The notes beneath the pieces are model-generated. The model worked only from the letters and a program-made list of their open reading frames with translations, was not told the origin of the DNA and ran no database searches. 64,000 bases of DNA from Gloeophyllum trabeum ATCC 11539 (taxonomy: Eukaryota > Basidiomycota > Agaricomycetes > Gloeophyllales > Gloeophyllaceae): the NCBI RefSeq assembly GCF_000344685.1, contig NW_006920428.1, positions 88,868 to 152,867 of the forward strand. The letters are read 5' to 3'. A program made the position numbers and the translations under genes. Position 1 is the stretch's first letter; every line of letters starts with the position of its first letter. Positions 11,986 to 21,361 of the stretch are shown here, in pieces.

Positions 11986-12920
11986 AACCATGTGCACCTG
12001 CCGTTTTGGGCGGAGAATCCTGCCTTTTTGAGCACGCGCGAGAGCCTGGGGGGACTTCTGCGACGCTGATACTAAACGGGTACAAGCCTCCATTAAAGAC
12101 AGTTGCTCGTCTACTAAGTCTTTTTTAAGAGGCGCAGGATCAAGCCTAGTTCGATGGGCCCATTTCTCGAAAATCATTTACAGTCGGACCATGCCGGAGA
12201 GGGAAATGAAAGTCCCCCAGACCACTGGGACTTCTTTTTCATTTCTGGGACGTCCCTGGCCCCATGTCCGACACACTCCGACTATACGTGACTTTCTGAA
12301 GTGACGGCCTATCGATCTGCAAGCGGCTGGAACACTTCAGGTCCTACTGTGGGAGACCCCGAAGTCGGACAGTCTATGGTAATCAACAACTCTCGTAAGT
12401 TAGAACTCACATACTTGCGATTCCTCTACATGCATCTGTCGGCATAGATCGTGGCTACCTTATGATATCCCTACTGTATTTTTTGGATCGAAACTGCGAG
12501 CTCCACGAATATTTTTCTGTGGGAGGTACCAGAGTCACGCGATACTGCGTAGTCGGACAACCGTGGGAACCCTCCGCTCTGACCGCCCTCGTCGCCAACA
12601 TCGCTCAAAGAATGTATCGTGCATCCCGCCCGACCGCCTGGTTTAACTGTCGGAGCATGCCAAATGTTATGACAAGCCAATATGAAGACATAAAACAAAA
12701 CTAGGTGCTCTGTAACCGGCAACTCCTCCGTACAGGTGGCGAAACATCGGTTTCAATGGTAGCTTGCTGAGGTGTAAATGATTCACCACTCGGTACGTCT
12801 GATATTAGCCTGTCAGTATGTGCAAGGGTGTGTACTGCTCCAGAGGAACCTACCTAAGGTGCCGGGTCCAGCGATAGCGACTTGCTCAATGCCAGGATCA
12901 GCTTGTCGCCTGCTAGTCTG
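11986..12920. repeat. Left copy of exact 935-bp repeat flanking assembly gap 1
   Basis: Every base I compared matches 13201-14135. This copy ends exactly where the N-run starts and the other copy begins exactly where the N-run ends. That geometry indicates an unmerged contig overlap rather than a biological duplication. The sequence itself has no recognised gene. Confidence 0.85.
12183..12272. repeat. 90-bp foldback (palindromic) element
   Basis: Outer arms GTCGGACCATG and CATGTCCGAC are inverted. Inner arms GAAATGAAAGTCCC and GGGACTTC(ttt)TTCATTTC also pair. The whole makes an imperfect hairpin of about 40 bp per arm. The same element appears at 13398-13487 as part of the duplicated gap flank. 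Confidence 0.6.
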
Positions 12921-13200
12921 NNNNNNNNNNNNNNNNNNNNNNNNNNNNNNNNNNNNNNNNNNNNNNNNNNNNNNNNNNNNNNNNNNNNNNNNNNNNNNNN
13001 NNNNNNNNNNNNNNNNNNNNNNNNNNNNNNNNNNNNNNNNNNNNNNNNNNNNNNNNNNNNNNNNNNNNNNNNNNNNNNNNNNNNNNNNNNNNNNNNNNNN
13101 NNNNNNNNNNNNNNNNNNNNNNNNNNNNNNNNNNNNNNNNNNNNNNNNNNNNNNNNNNNNNNNNNNNNNNNNNNNNNNNNNNNNNNNNNNNNNNNNNNNN
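12921..13200. other. Assembly gap 1 (280 N)
   Basis: Run of N flanked by exact copies of the same 935 bp. Open frames that cross it are artefacts of N translation. Confidence 0.99.
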
Positions 13201-14135
13201 AACCATGTGCACCTGCCGTTTTGGGCGGAGAATCCTGCCTTTTTGAGCACGCGCGAGAGCCTGGGGGGACTTCTGCGACGCTGATACTAAACGGGTACAA
13301 GCCTCCATTAAAGACAGTTGCTCGTCTACTAAGTCTTTTTTAAGAGGCGCAGGATCAAGCCTAGTTCGATGGGCCCATTTCTCGAAAATCATTTACAGTC
13401 GGACCATGCCGGAGAGGGAAATGAAAGTCCCCCAGACCACTGGGACTTCTTTTTCATTTCTGGGACGTCCCTGGCCCCATGTCCGACACACTCCGACTAT
13501 ACGTGACTTTCTGAAGTGACGGCCTATCGATCTGCAAGCGGCTGGAACACTTCAGGTCCTACTGTGGGAGACCCCGAAGTCGGACAGTCTATGGTAATCA
13601 ACAACTCTCGTAAGTTAGAACTCACATACTTGCGATTCCTCTACATGCATCTGTCGGCATAGATCGTGGCTACCTTATGATATCCCTACTGTATTTTTTG
13701 GATCGAAACTGCGAGCTCCACGAATATTTTTCTGTGGGAGGTACCAGAGTCACGCGATACTGCGTAGTCGGACAACCGTGGGAACCCTCCGCTCTGACCG
13801 CCCTCGTCGCCAACATCGCTCAAAGAATGTATCGTGCATCCCGCCCGACCGCCTGGTTTAACTGTCGGAGCATGCCAAATGTTATGACAAGCCAATATGA
13901 AGACATAAAACAAAACTAGGTGCTCTGTAACCGGCAACTCCTCCGTACAGGTGGCGAAACATCGGTTTCAATGGTAGCTTGCTGAGGTGTAAATGATTCA
14001 CCACTCGGTACGTCTGATATTAGCCTGTCAGTATGTGCAAGGGTGTGTACTGCTCCAGAGGAACCTACCTAAGGTGCCGGGTCCAGCGATAGCGACTTGC
14101 TCAATGCCAGGATCAGCTTGTCGCCTGCTAGTCTG
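13201..14135. repeat. Right copy of exact 935-bp repeat flanking assembly gap 1
   Basis: Identical to 11986-12920 wherever compared, and in the same orientation. Sequence after 14135 is unique. The copy therefore probably represents the same genomic locus as the left flank. Confidence 0.85.
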
Positions 14136-14146
14136 CGGTCTCGGTA

Positions 14147-16320
14147 CTATGTCCCCACTCCTGGTTCCTCCCGCTCTACCGGAACACACGAGAGTCTGCG
14201 CCCCTTACCCAATGATTTACGACCAACTTTGCATCTGGGTCCTGCTACAACAGCATCCCGCTTCTGTCGCGCCTTCTCGGCTCTGGCTTCTGCTTTCTTT
14301 CGGCGCTCTTCTTCTGCCAGTCTCGCCTTCTCCTGCCGCGTCTCTTCACGCAGCCGTGCCTTCTCTTGACGCACCCGTTCTTTCTCCAACTCTGCCAGTT
14401 CACGCTCTCGACGTCTCTCCTCAGCCTTCCGAAGGCGCTCTGCTGCAGCATGCTCAGCATCGAGCGTCTTCTTGTACCTTGCAATTTTCTCCCTCTGGGC
14501 CTTGAAGATCGGGGCCGCCTCTCTGAAGAGCTCTTTCTTTATCAACTCGATCTCCATCCGTTCCAACTCCTCCAAAGCCTCATTGTGAGTCATATGACGT
14601 GCATGGGAAGTATCAATCCGTCTAGGTTGCTTCTTCTTCTCCTTGTGGAAAGCCAGCTGACGGAGCCTCTCATTCTCGTTTTCCATGAAGGTCATCTGTG
14701 CGTAATCAGCCTCTGCCTGCTGAAATGTGTTCTGTATCATGGTAGTAAGCTCTGATATACGGATGCGAAGCTGCTGGCGGGAGGTGTTGTTAGGAAGTGG
14801 TGCAGGTAGGACAAGCTTGAGCTTCGGACGCAGGCTCACGGCACTGCCATTCGAAGCATCTCCAGAGCAGCTTTGTGCACCAGAAGAATCAGTGACAAGG
14901 CCAGCACGAGCATCAGGACCTGGTGCCGATGAGTCAGGTGGAGATGCCTGTTCGTCAGGGCTCGGAGCTGCTCCCGTTGGAGGCTCGCCAGCAGATGCAG
15001 CGGGCTCTTCTGCTAGATGACCCAACCAACGAGGGTGCACTACTGCGAGAGGCTGCGCTGCCTTTGTCGTCGTCAACAGAGAAGGTTCGATTGCCGATCT
15101 TGGTATGGCATCAGGGTTGAGGGGCCAGATCCCTGTTTTCGTGAATGCAGAACGGATTGTCGTAGGCTTAAGTGCCCGTTGTCGCGCAGCATGGTAGTAG
15201 ACGAGTAGATTGTGCTTGTCAATAGGTATCATGTTTGCCGATGCTGCATTGACCTCGGCCTTCCAACATGATGCGAGTGGGCCAAGAACACCAACATCAC
15301 AAGGCTGAAGTGCGTGAGTTGTATGCGACGGTAGACACAAGACAATGATCTTATGGTCTGCTGCGAACTTGCAGAATTTGTATGTGCAATGTGAGTTATG
15401 GCCGTCAAGGATGAGAAGTCGGTAGCCGCCACTTGTATTCCGCGCAGCTGTGACTGGCTCGAAGTCTCGCTGAAGCCACTTCAAGCCAAGTTTCTTGATC
15501 GGTCCAGCCTTTCGGAGAGTATGACAGGCTGTGAAGTCAGGTTATTAGGCATTCAATACATGTTGTGGGACAATACACACCTTGCTTTACATGGGTTATT
15601 CCGAGCCCACTCAAGATCTCTACGCTGGCCCTGGTAGATCACTGATGGGTGCAGGGCAGTGCCATCAGCACAAACGGCTTCGATAATGGTTACCAATTCC
15701 TGGTTCCCATTCTCGACTTGGTACACTGTCCGAGCATCACGATCCACAATCGCCGCGACGCGCTTTCCGAGACCCATCTGAATACCTTTTTCATCCATGT
15801 TGTACATGTTTTCAGGTCGTATATTGTACTCCTCCACGAGCTCCTGCAAGAGATCGAAGAACTCCTGCACGACCGTCGGATTAAGAGCAGCCGCCTGGCA
15901 CTGCTCAAGATTGGTAGTCCACCGTACCTTAAGCTCCGGGTGATGCTTCCGGAAGCGTTTGACCCAAGTTTGTCCAATGTGCTTCTTCGCAACGTCAGCG
16001 GCATATTCAATAATGAGTGCTGGTGTCATGGGTAGACCACGGCGTCCCATGGCCTTGATCCACTCAACAAGGACTTGTTCTTCCACAGCCGAGAGGTTCT
16101 GCTCATGCTCATGGGCCCTCGAGCGAGCCTGTCACTTGCCGTTGTATCGGTCAGCTAGTGTGCTTTTTGAGACACGGTATGCCGAGGCTGCATCCCAAAG
16201 TGAGAGGTTCGGGAGACCCTTTGAATTTTTGCCAGAGCGCTGAACAGCTTGAAGAGCAGCAATAAGACGTTCCTCAAATGTAGCAGAGTCAATCCAATCA
16301 GCAGTACGAGCTTGCTTAGG
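14147..16320 (-). pseudogene. Pogo-like DDE transposase, lightly decayed
   Basis: DNA transposase of the Tc1/mariner-pogo group (CENP-B-like DNA binding plus DDE endonuclease). The N-terminal psq-type helix-turn-helix reads LSLWDAASAYRVSKSTLADR near 16160-16210. A CENP-B-type region follows (MEEQVLVEWIKAMGRRGLP, WVKRFRKHHPEL), then the catalytic core: MYNMDEKGIQMG (first Asp), LILDGHNSHCTYKF (second Asp), LPSHTTHALQPCDVGVLGPL, and FTKTGIWPLNP. The C-terminus is a long Arg/Glu/Lys-rich coiled coil. Lesions: an in-frame TGA after DRYNGK (about 16133), and a one-base frame change between QETWL and KWLQRDFEP (about 15480-15490) after an apparent intron at about 15510-15575. No upstream ATG was found in frame. 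I could not identify terminal inverted repeats. Confidence 0.85.
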
Positions 16321-17292
16321 GGAAGTGCAGCAAAAAAGGAGAGCTGGTAGTGGACTCGACGGGACAGGATGGGGCTGGCAGTGGGTCAGAAAGGCAACAC
16401 GTAGCCTCTAAAAGAGTATAAGATAGCATCGGGGTAGTGGGGTGACCCTGAGGCTCCTGAATCCGCATGCGCGAGGAAGGGGGAATCTCGTGAAAACACG
16501 TTGTCTTGCAAAGCCTCTCACTGGCGCGATATGCAACAGAACATGTGTCTGATCGAATAAAGGTAAGGATTACATGTCAAGTAAGTGAACAAACCATCAT
16601 TTGGACCGGCTACGACCTCCATTAAAAATCCGTCCCATTTGACATTGGCCCGCCTCAAAAACACCTCTTTACTGGTTCGACATCTCCTCAGCTCGAACAG
16701 AAATCATTAAAAATCCCTATTCATAAAAGATGTCAACTAGAGGTACATGCAGTCATGTATGGTGAGCGACGTATGTGTCCTGAGGGTGTAGCAATGAGCA
16801 TCGCACAGTTGACGGCCTGCTACCAAGTCGCATGTGGCAACGGCCTCGCGTTCATGTTACGGCTACCGACACATGATCATGCCACTGTATCGTGAAGTTG
16901 AGCCTGCATTTTGTCCATCAGGACCATAGGCGATCGAGCAAAGCAATCGGTGCAAAAGGGATAGTGTAGAACATGCACAACAGCGTGCCCAAGATTATCA
17001 ATGCTCCATCCGCACAGCTTTTTGAGGGAATTGCCGGAAAAGCCGCCACTTCTGATAGGATATCTCATGCAGTTTCCAACCTTCTCGTCTCAAATTTTGT
17101 ACATAGGTGACTCAGTAGTAGTACTTTGAAATGATATGTGGCTCAGGCGTAGTTGTGGTGTGCAGCGCAAATGGGAGGCAGAGTGTCCGAGTAGCCAGTC
17201 TGTCCGGCTACCTGACCCGCGACAGTACCCCAATGCAGTAATTGTGCATGGGAAGGCCTGCTTGAAGTCCGCGCCGAGTTTGATTTGTAAGG
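16321..17292. other. Repeat-region filler, no gene seen
   Basis: About 970 bp with only short open frames. Possibly the 5' part of the pogo-like element up to some unrecognised terminal repeat. Confidence 0.4.
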
Positions 17293-17898
17293 TACTATCA
17301 TTTGGGTAGTTTTGCAAAATTTGCAAAACTACCACAGCCCCTAGAGAGAGCTCTATACCAAATACAAAAATTCAGAAACTTTTTAGGCATGTAGATATAG
17401 ACTAGTAGATACCCTATGTCAAGCTGGTTTAGGGAAATATCGAGTGGTCATGGAGAGGGAGGAAGAGGAGGATGTTTGCAACCGCCTACAGACCATGTGA
17501 GACCTAGATCTGGTACCCATTCCATGGTTTTTTGCCGGATTTCATTTGGAATATACTGGTGCACCATACATTGAGCCACTCAAGCAGCCCGATTGCGAAG
17601 AGATTGAGGATGTAGCTATAGCGATGCTGTTTTGCAAAACTTCGAGAGGCGGATCGTGACAAAAACGTGATGGATCTCGTGGGGATGTCACACGTGACAA
17701 ACTTTTGCAAAACCCCCTGCACACCCCGGCATCTGTCCAGCATCCTCTACGGCACGTATTGAAATACAAAAAAATCACAGTTGGGTACATAGAAGGTTGC
17801 TACACGGTGCCATGAAAAAACTTTGACGCAGGAGCCAGCGAACTGAGCGCAACACATCGATTTACAGAGAGTTTTGCAAAACTACCCAAATGATAGTA
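17293..17898. mobile_element. MITE 1, TA target site, 25-bp perfect TIRs
   Basis: Inverted repeats at 17295-17319 and 17872-17896 are perfectly complementary over 25 bases (they begin CTATCATTTGGGTAG). Each is flanked outside by TA, which fits a Tc1/mariner/pogo target-site duplication. The element is 602 bp and has no transposase. GTTTTGCAAAAC-type palindromes recur inside it at about 17631 and 17703. Confidence 0.85.
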
Positions 17899-18516
17899 GG
17901 GCGACACTCAAACTCATCGAATCACGTGCTCTTTCCGCTTACATAATATGGTAATGATTCCAATTTCCAGGAGGTCTCCGGAAAACCCGGCCGGGAAACC
18001 GCAGAAATGCATTTGGTGATCTCCGAAAAATGAATTTTTTAAGAATTAAATAATGTACCATATTATTTTCAAGTATTCTGTATGCATTACTATTATCCTT
18101 TAATAGTTCCTTATCCTCAACTGCGGTAGGTGCTAGAGAGCCCCGAGTCCATGGCGCTTGAGTAGGGTTAGGAGTTGCACTGGCTTATGTAATTTGTGTA
18201 CCGAATTTGGTGCATTACAAAATCTCGGCATTAATGCCGAATGCCAATATTTCCGACCTTGAAATCTGATAAGGCTCAGAAGCGCAGAAAAACAGGATTC
18301 TATGTTTCGAAAAAAGTTGCCACCAAAAATGACATACTACGCAATCTACAGCTTGAATTTTGACAACAAAGTAAGACTGAGGAACCCTTGGTATATGCCA
18401 TAGCTATCATTCCTCGGTTTTAGTTTGCTATGATTACTCGACATCGTCGAGCCTTATGCTCAGCAAGAATATGGCTGACCAGATCACGCAATGTCGATGA
18501 GTTTGAGTGTCACCTA
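17899..18516. mobile_element. MITE 2, abutting MITE 1
   Basis: Inverted repeats at 17899-17920 and 18494-18514 share a perfect 18-base core (GACACTCAAACTCATCGA). TA lies outside each end; the left TA (17897-17898) is the same TA that forms the right target duplication of MITE 1. The 616-bp AT-rich interior is non-coding. Confidence 0.75.
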
Positions 18517-19170
18517 TCTTACTTTGAGCTGTTTGCAAAACAATAGAGCCGGTTGGGAGTTTTGCTCGTGGAGTGGGGTGTTTGTCCAATAGTATAATTG
18601 TGTAATTTGTGTTAAATAATGAAAATGCAAGCTGGTGGCAAGCATCACATAGTGTGTGCCTGATGCAGTCAGATGGGAGGCCACTCAACCATATATATCA
18701 TCAGTGTGTTCCCTGTATGCCTTGTTTAGATTGGGGTTTGCCTTTCATTTTGGGAGATTTATTTGGTGTAAGTCCAAGGGTCACTGAGTCTCGGGCCACT
18801 GGATGGAGATCTGCCACTGGTACTTGTGGTCATGGTGGACCCTTCATTCATACAGTAATGCATTGCATCACATGCAGCATGGTCCATGGTCAGCAGTAGC
18901 CTCTGACTGCCAACTGAGAGAGCCTCAGCCTAATTTTCAAAACAATCATATATAGCTATGTACATAGAGTGACGTCTAAGTAACCAGATGTAATGGAGAC
19001 TGGTAGAGCTTGATGTCACATGTGACCACTGGTGTGCAACCGGGGTTGCTGGATAATGGCATGGGTTGCTGAGGGGTTGTTGATTAGAATTATCCCGGAC
19101 AAACACTGCGCTGATAAGCCTCAGGATCGTCTGACCCCCGAAAACGCGGATTCAGCACATCATACAAGCG
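18517..19170. other. Non-coding, no gene seen
   Basis: Short open frames only. A GTTTGCAAAAC motif at about 18531, similar to the ends of MITE 1, may be a remnant of a related element. Confidence 0.4.
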
Positions 19171-20040
19171 CCCCGGAGCTTATTCGACACAGCGCTCGCA
19201 CGCCTCTAGGCTTCTATGGGCTCTAAAAGACTTTTTCTATTTAGCTCCGGACTTCCCAACATCCTCGAGGCGTACTCGGACCCATTCCGCGATTTATCTC
19301 CGCGCACCGAAGCTCCGGAGTGACTTAACCAATGCGACTTCTAGCTGCATTAGCTCCGGGACCCGCGGACACTTCTATCGAGGGGCGTCTTCCTCATGCC
19401 CACCCTCCAGCACTCACTCCCCCTCGTTTCCGTCAAGATACCGAAGGTGCGGACGCATACGAGTCACCATAAGGTCAGCATCAGTCAGCAAACGGCCGGA
19501 GGTAATTAACACATGACCGGCGTGTTGCACGGAGTGATGGGACCGCTTGGGTCAGGTGGCGAAGCGTTGAGGCGACCTATAGGGGCTGGAAAGAGCAAGT
19601 GGGAGCGCAAGAGAGTCGTATGGTATATGGTATAGCAGAGGAAAGTGCTGAGCAATCCTGTGGGTAGCGGCATTTATTTGTTATTTATCTCCGGACGGTC
19701 GCAAAGCCATTCCTGTAGTATAAATTGTACAAAGTAGCATACAGAAAAATAAGTTTCGACTTCACCATCTCAGAGAATTAGTGTTACGATCTCAGCGACT
19801 CGAGAAGTTCGAAAGCGTCGAACCTAGCGAATTATAACCGATCCTAGCTTTGCCAATAGGCCTGACTCGTCGAGTGAATTATCTCCGCCATCGATTCAAT
19901 TAGCTCCGGTGAGTCTCACATAGCGAAATAAAATTAATCAAGTTTCTCTAGCAATTTCTACTCCCGTGGGCCCGAACCTACACTCGGTTTCATGGTTTGC
20001 GACTTTGTCTGCGATTTTCCGGAGATAAATACTCCGGAGC
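19171..20040. repeat. Cluster of TTA(G/T)CTCCGG motifs in both orientations
   Basis: At least nine copies of an approximately 10-base motif occur within 0.87 kb. Direct forms are near 19240, 19292, 19350, 19685, 19879 and 19899. Inverted or partial forms are near 19172, 19310 and 20017-20036 (TTTTCCGGAGATAAATACTC). Dense short motifs in both orientations are what the subterminal regions of CACTA/Plavaka-type DNA transposons look like, but no transposase or terminal repeat was found. Confidence 0.5.
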
Positions 20041-20439
20041 GTCCATTAGTGTTTGTTTCAGGCGTCAAGGTTTTGTTTTATTTTTCTAGGTCTTCCTACG
20101 GACTACCCTACGGCGTCTTACTCCTCCTTTCCCCCTCGAACTATTAAATACCCTTCAGTTGTCTCGGACCGCCTTCACCCATATCACGGGGTTTAGGTTT
20201 ATTCATTTTGGTCCTTGGTGATTGTTGTGTGTCAGTGCATATCAGCGCGCGGAAATGTGATGTTCAGTTTCTTATGCACACGACTGTAAAAACCTGAGCT
20301 GGCATTATGTTATGCAAACAGCTGACAGTGATTCTCAAATAGATCACTACAAAGCAGTCTCATGTTACACCTAAAATGGTAACTGCCTTGCCTTTTCTGG
20401 AATATTATATGGCATGGCTGAGGACACCCATGTACAACA
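20041..20439. other. Non-coding, no gene seen
   Basis: About 400 bp upstream of the P450 fragment. The last ~60 bases begin to resemble sequence downstream of the intact P450 at 32085. Confidence 0.4.
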
Positions 20440-21130
20440 CAATCATCGGACTTTAGCCAGAGCAAGCCAGCAATTGTATTTTGCCTCTCCGTCTCAGTCG
20501 CAGCCGGACATCATAGACACCAAAGGCAAGGCCAGCAGAATCCGCTCTATCCACTGTGTTTTACGCTCAACATCTTTCATAATGGGCACTACTGTCTAGT
20601 GATGCCGCAGTCCAGTTCCCGAACCTGGGAGAACCGGTTCGAACCTCAGACCAGACCCAGGTTCTGGTCCACGGTCTGGCTTTGGGGTGGACCAAACCTG
20701 AAATGAGGTCCAGGTGGAGCCACAGTGCCTGAACCGTACCTAAATATGGTAAGTTTGAAGCCGAACCTGACCGGGCCCAACGCCGTTTCGGGTTCTTTGA
20801 GGTTCACGGTCCGGACACTTACCCGAACTGGACCTTGGGTCCGGTCCCAGGTCCGGAAATTTGGGCCAATAACCGGACCGAGCCGAACCGGACCGAGCCG
20901 GACCGCGGCACCACTACTAGTACCGTCGAAGCAGGAGAGAGAGGAAACACACAGCTTCAACCATGGCAAATTCACGGCCCGGGCACTGGCGAGGTCCCCA
21001 CCCAAAGCACGTCAATCCGTGTCGCGTGCGCCGTACCAACGAGCTGGGTAGAAACGCTTTGGCTCAGGAAAGATACGTGGGTTATAATCTGCTCGCAGAG
21101 ATATTAGCACAGAGGCCGGGGGATCATGGC
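20440..21130 (-). pseudogene. Cytochrome P450 3' fragment, disrupted
   Basis: Homologous to the 3' end of the P450 at 32085-34299. The PERF region reads SLRADYNPRIFPEPKRFYPA near 21060-21110. The haem region FGWGPRQCPGREFAMVEA lies near 20960-21015. A single base is missing between them compared with the intact gene (GAT-TGA instead of GATTTGA), creating a stop. A 323-bp hAT-like MITE (20597-20919) then interrupts the coding sequence after FLSLLLR. No 5' part of a P450 is present upstream. Dead copy. Confidence 0.85.
20597..20919. mobile_element. hAT-like MITE inserted in P450 fragment
   Basis: Ends TAGTGATGCCGCAGTCC and, inverted, TAGTAGTGGTGCCGCGGTCC. The flanking 8-mers CTACTGTC (20589-20596) and GTACCGTC (20920-20927) match at 6 of 8 positions. 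The intact paralogue at about 32220 has CTACCGTC once and no insert, so an empty site exists. The interior is full of GGACC/GGTCC and CCGAACC/GGTTCGG motifs. An 8-bp target duplication and TAGTG ends fit the hAT superfamily. Confidence 0.75.
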
Positions 21131-21361
21131 GCTTTCTGACAAAGTCTGATCTGGCTAGAAGGGAGTTGTATGTTCCAAGCTGGATGTGAAATCGTAGGTA
21201 ACTCCCTCTTGCCAAAGGGCACACCTCACCGTTCTTGTCCTGAAGGGAGCGGATGCGTGAGCGAGAAGACCATGGTGGCATGCGGCCTCGACCGAGTGCC
21301 CAACGGGCATGACTTGAATGGGATATGTGATAGGGCTGAAGGGCCAACGTAGACGGACACG

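Noticed and set aside
12778..13392. Open frames of about 150-170 codons across 12920-13200
   Set aside because: They are made of N codons and the duplicated gap flanks; no real coding sequence.
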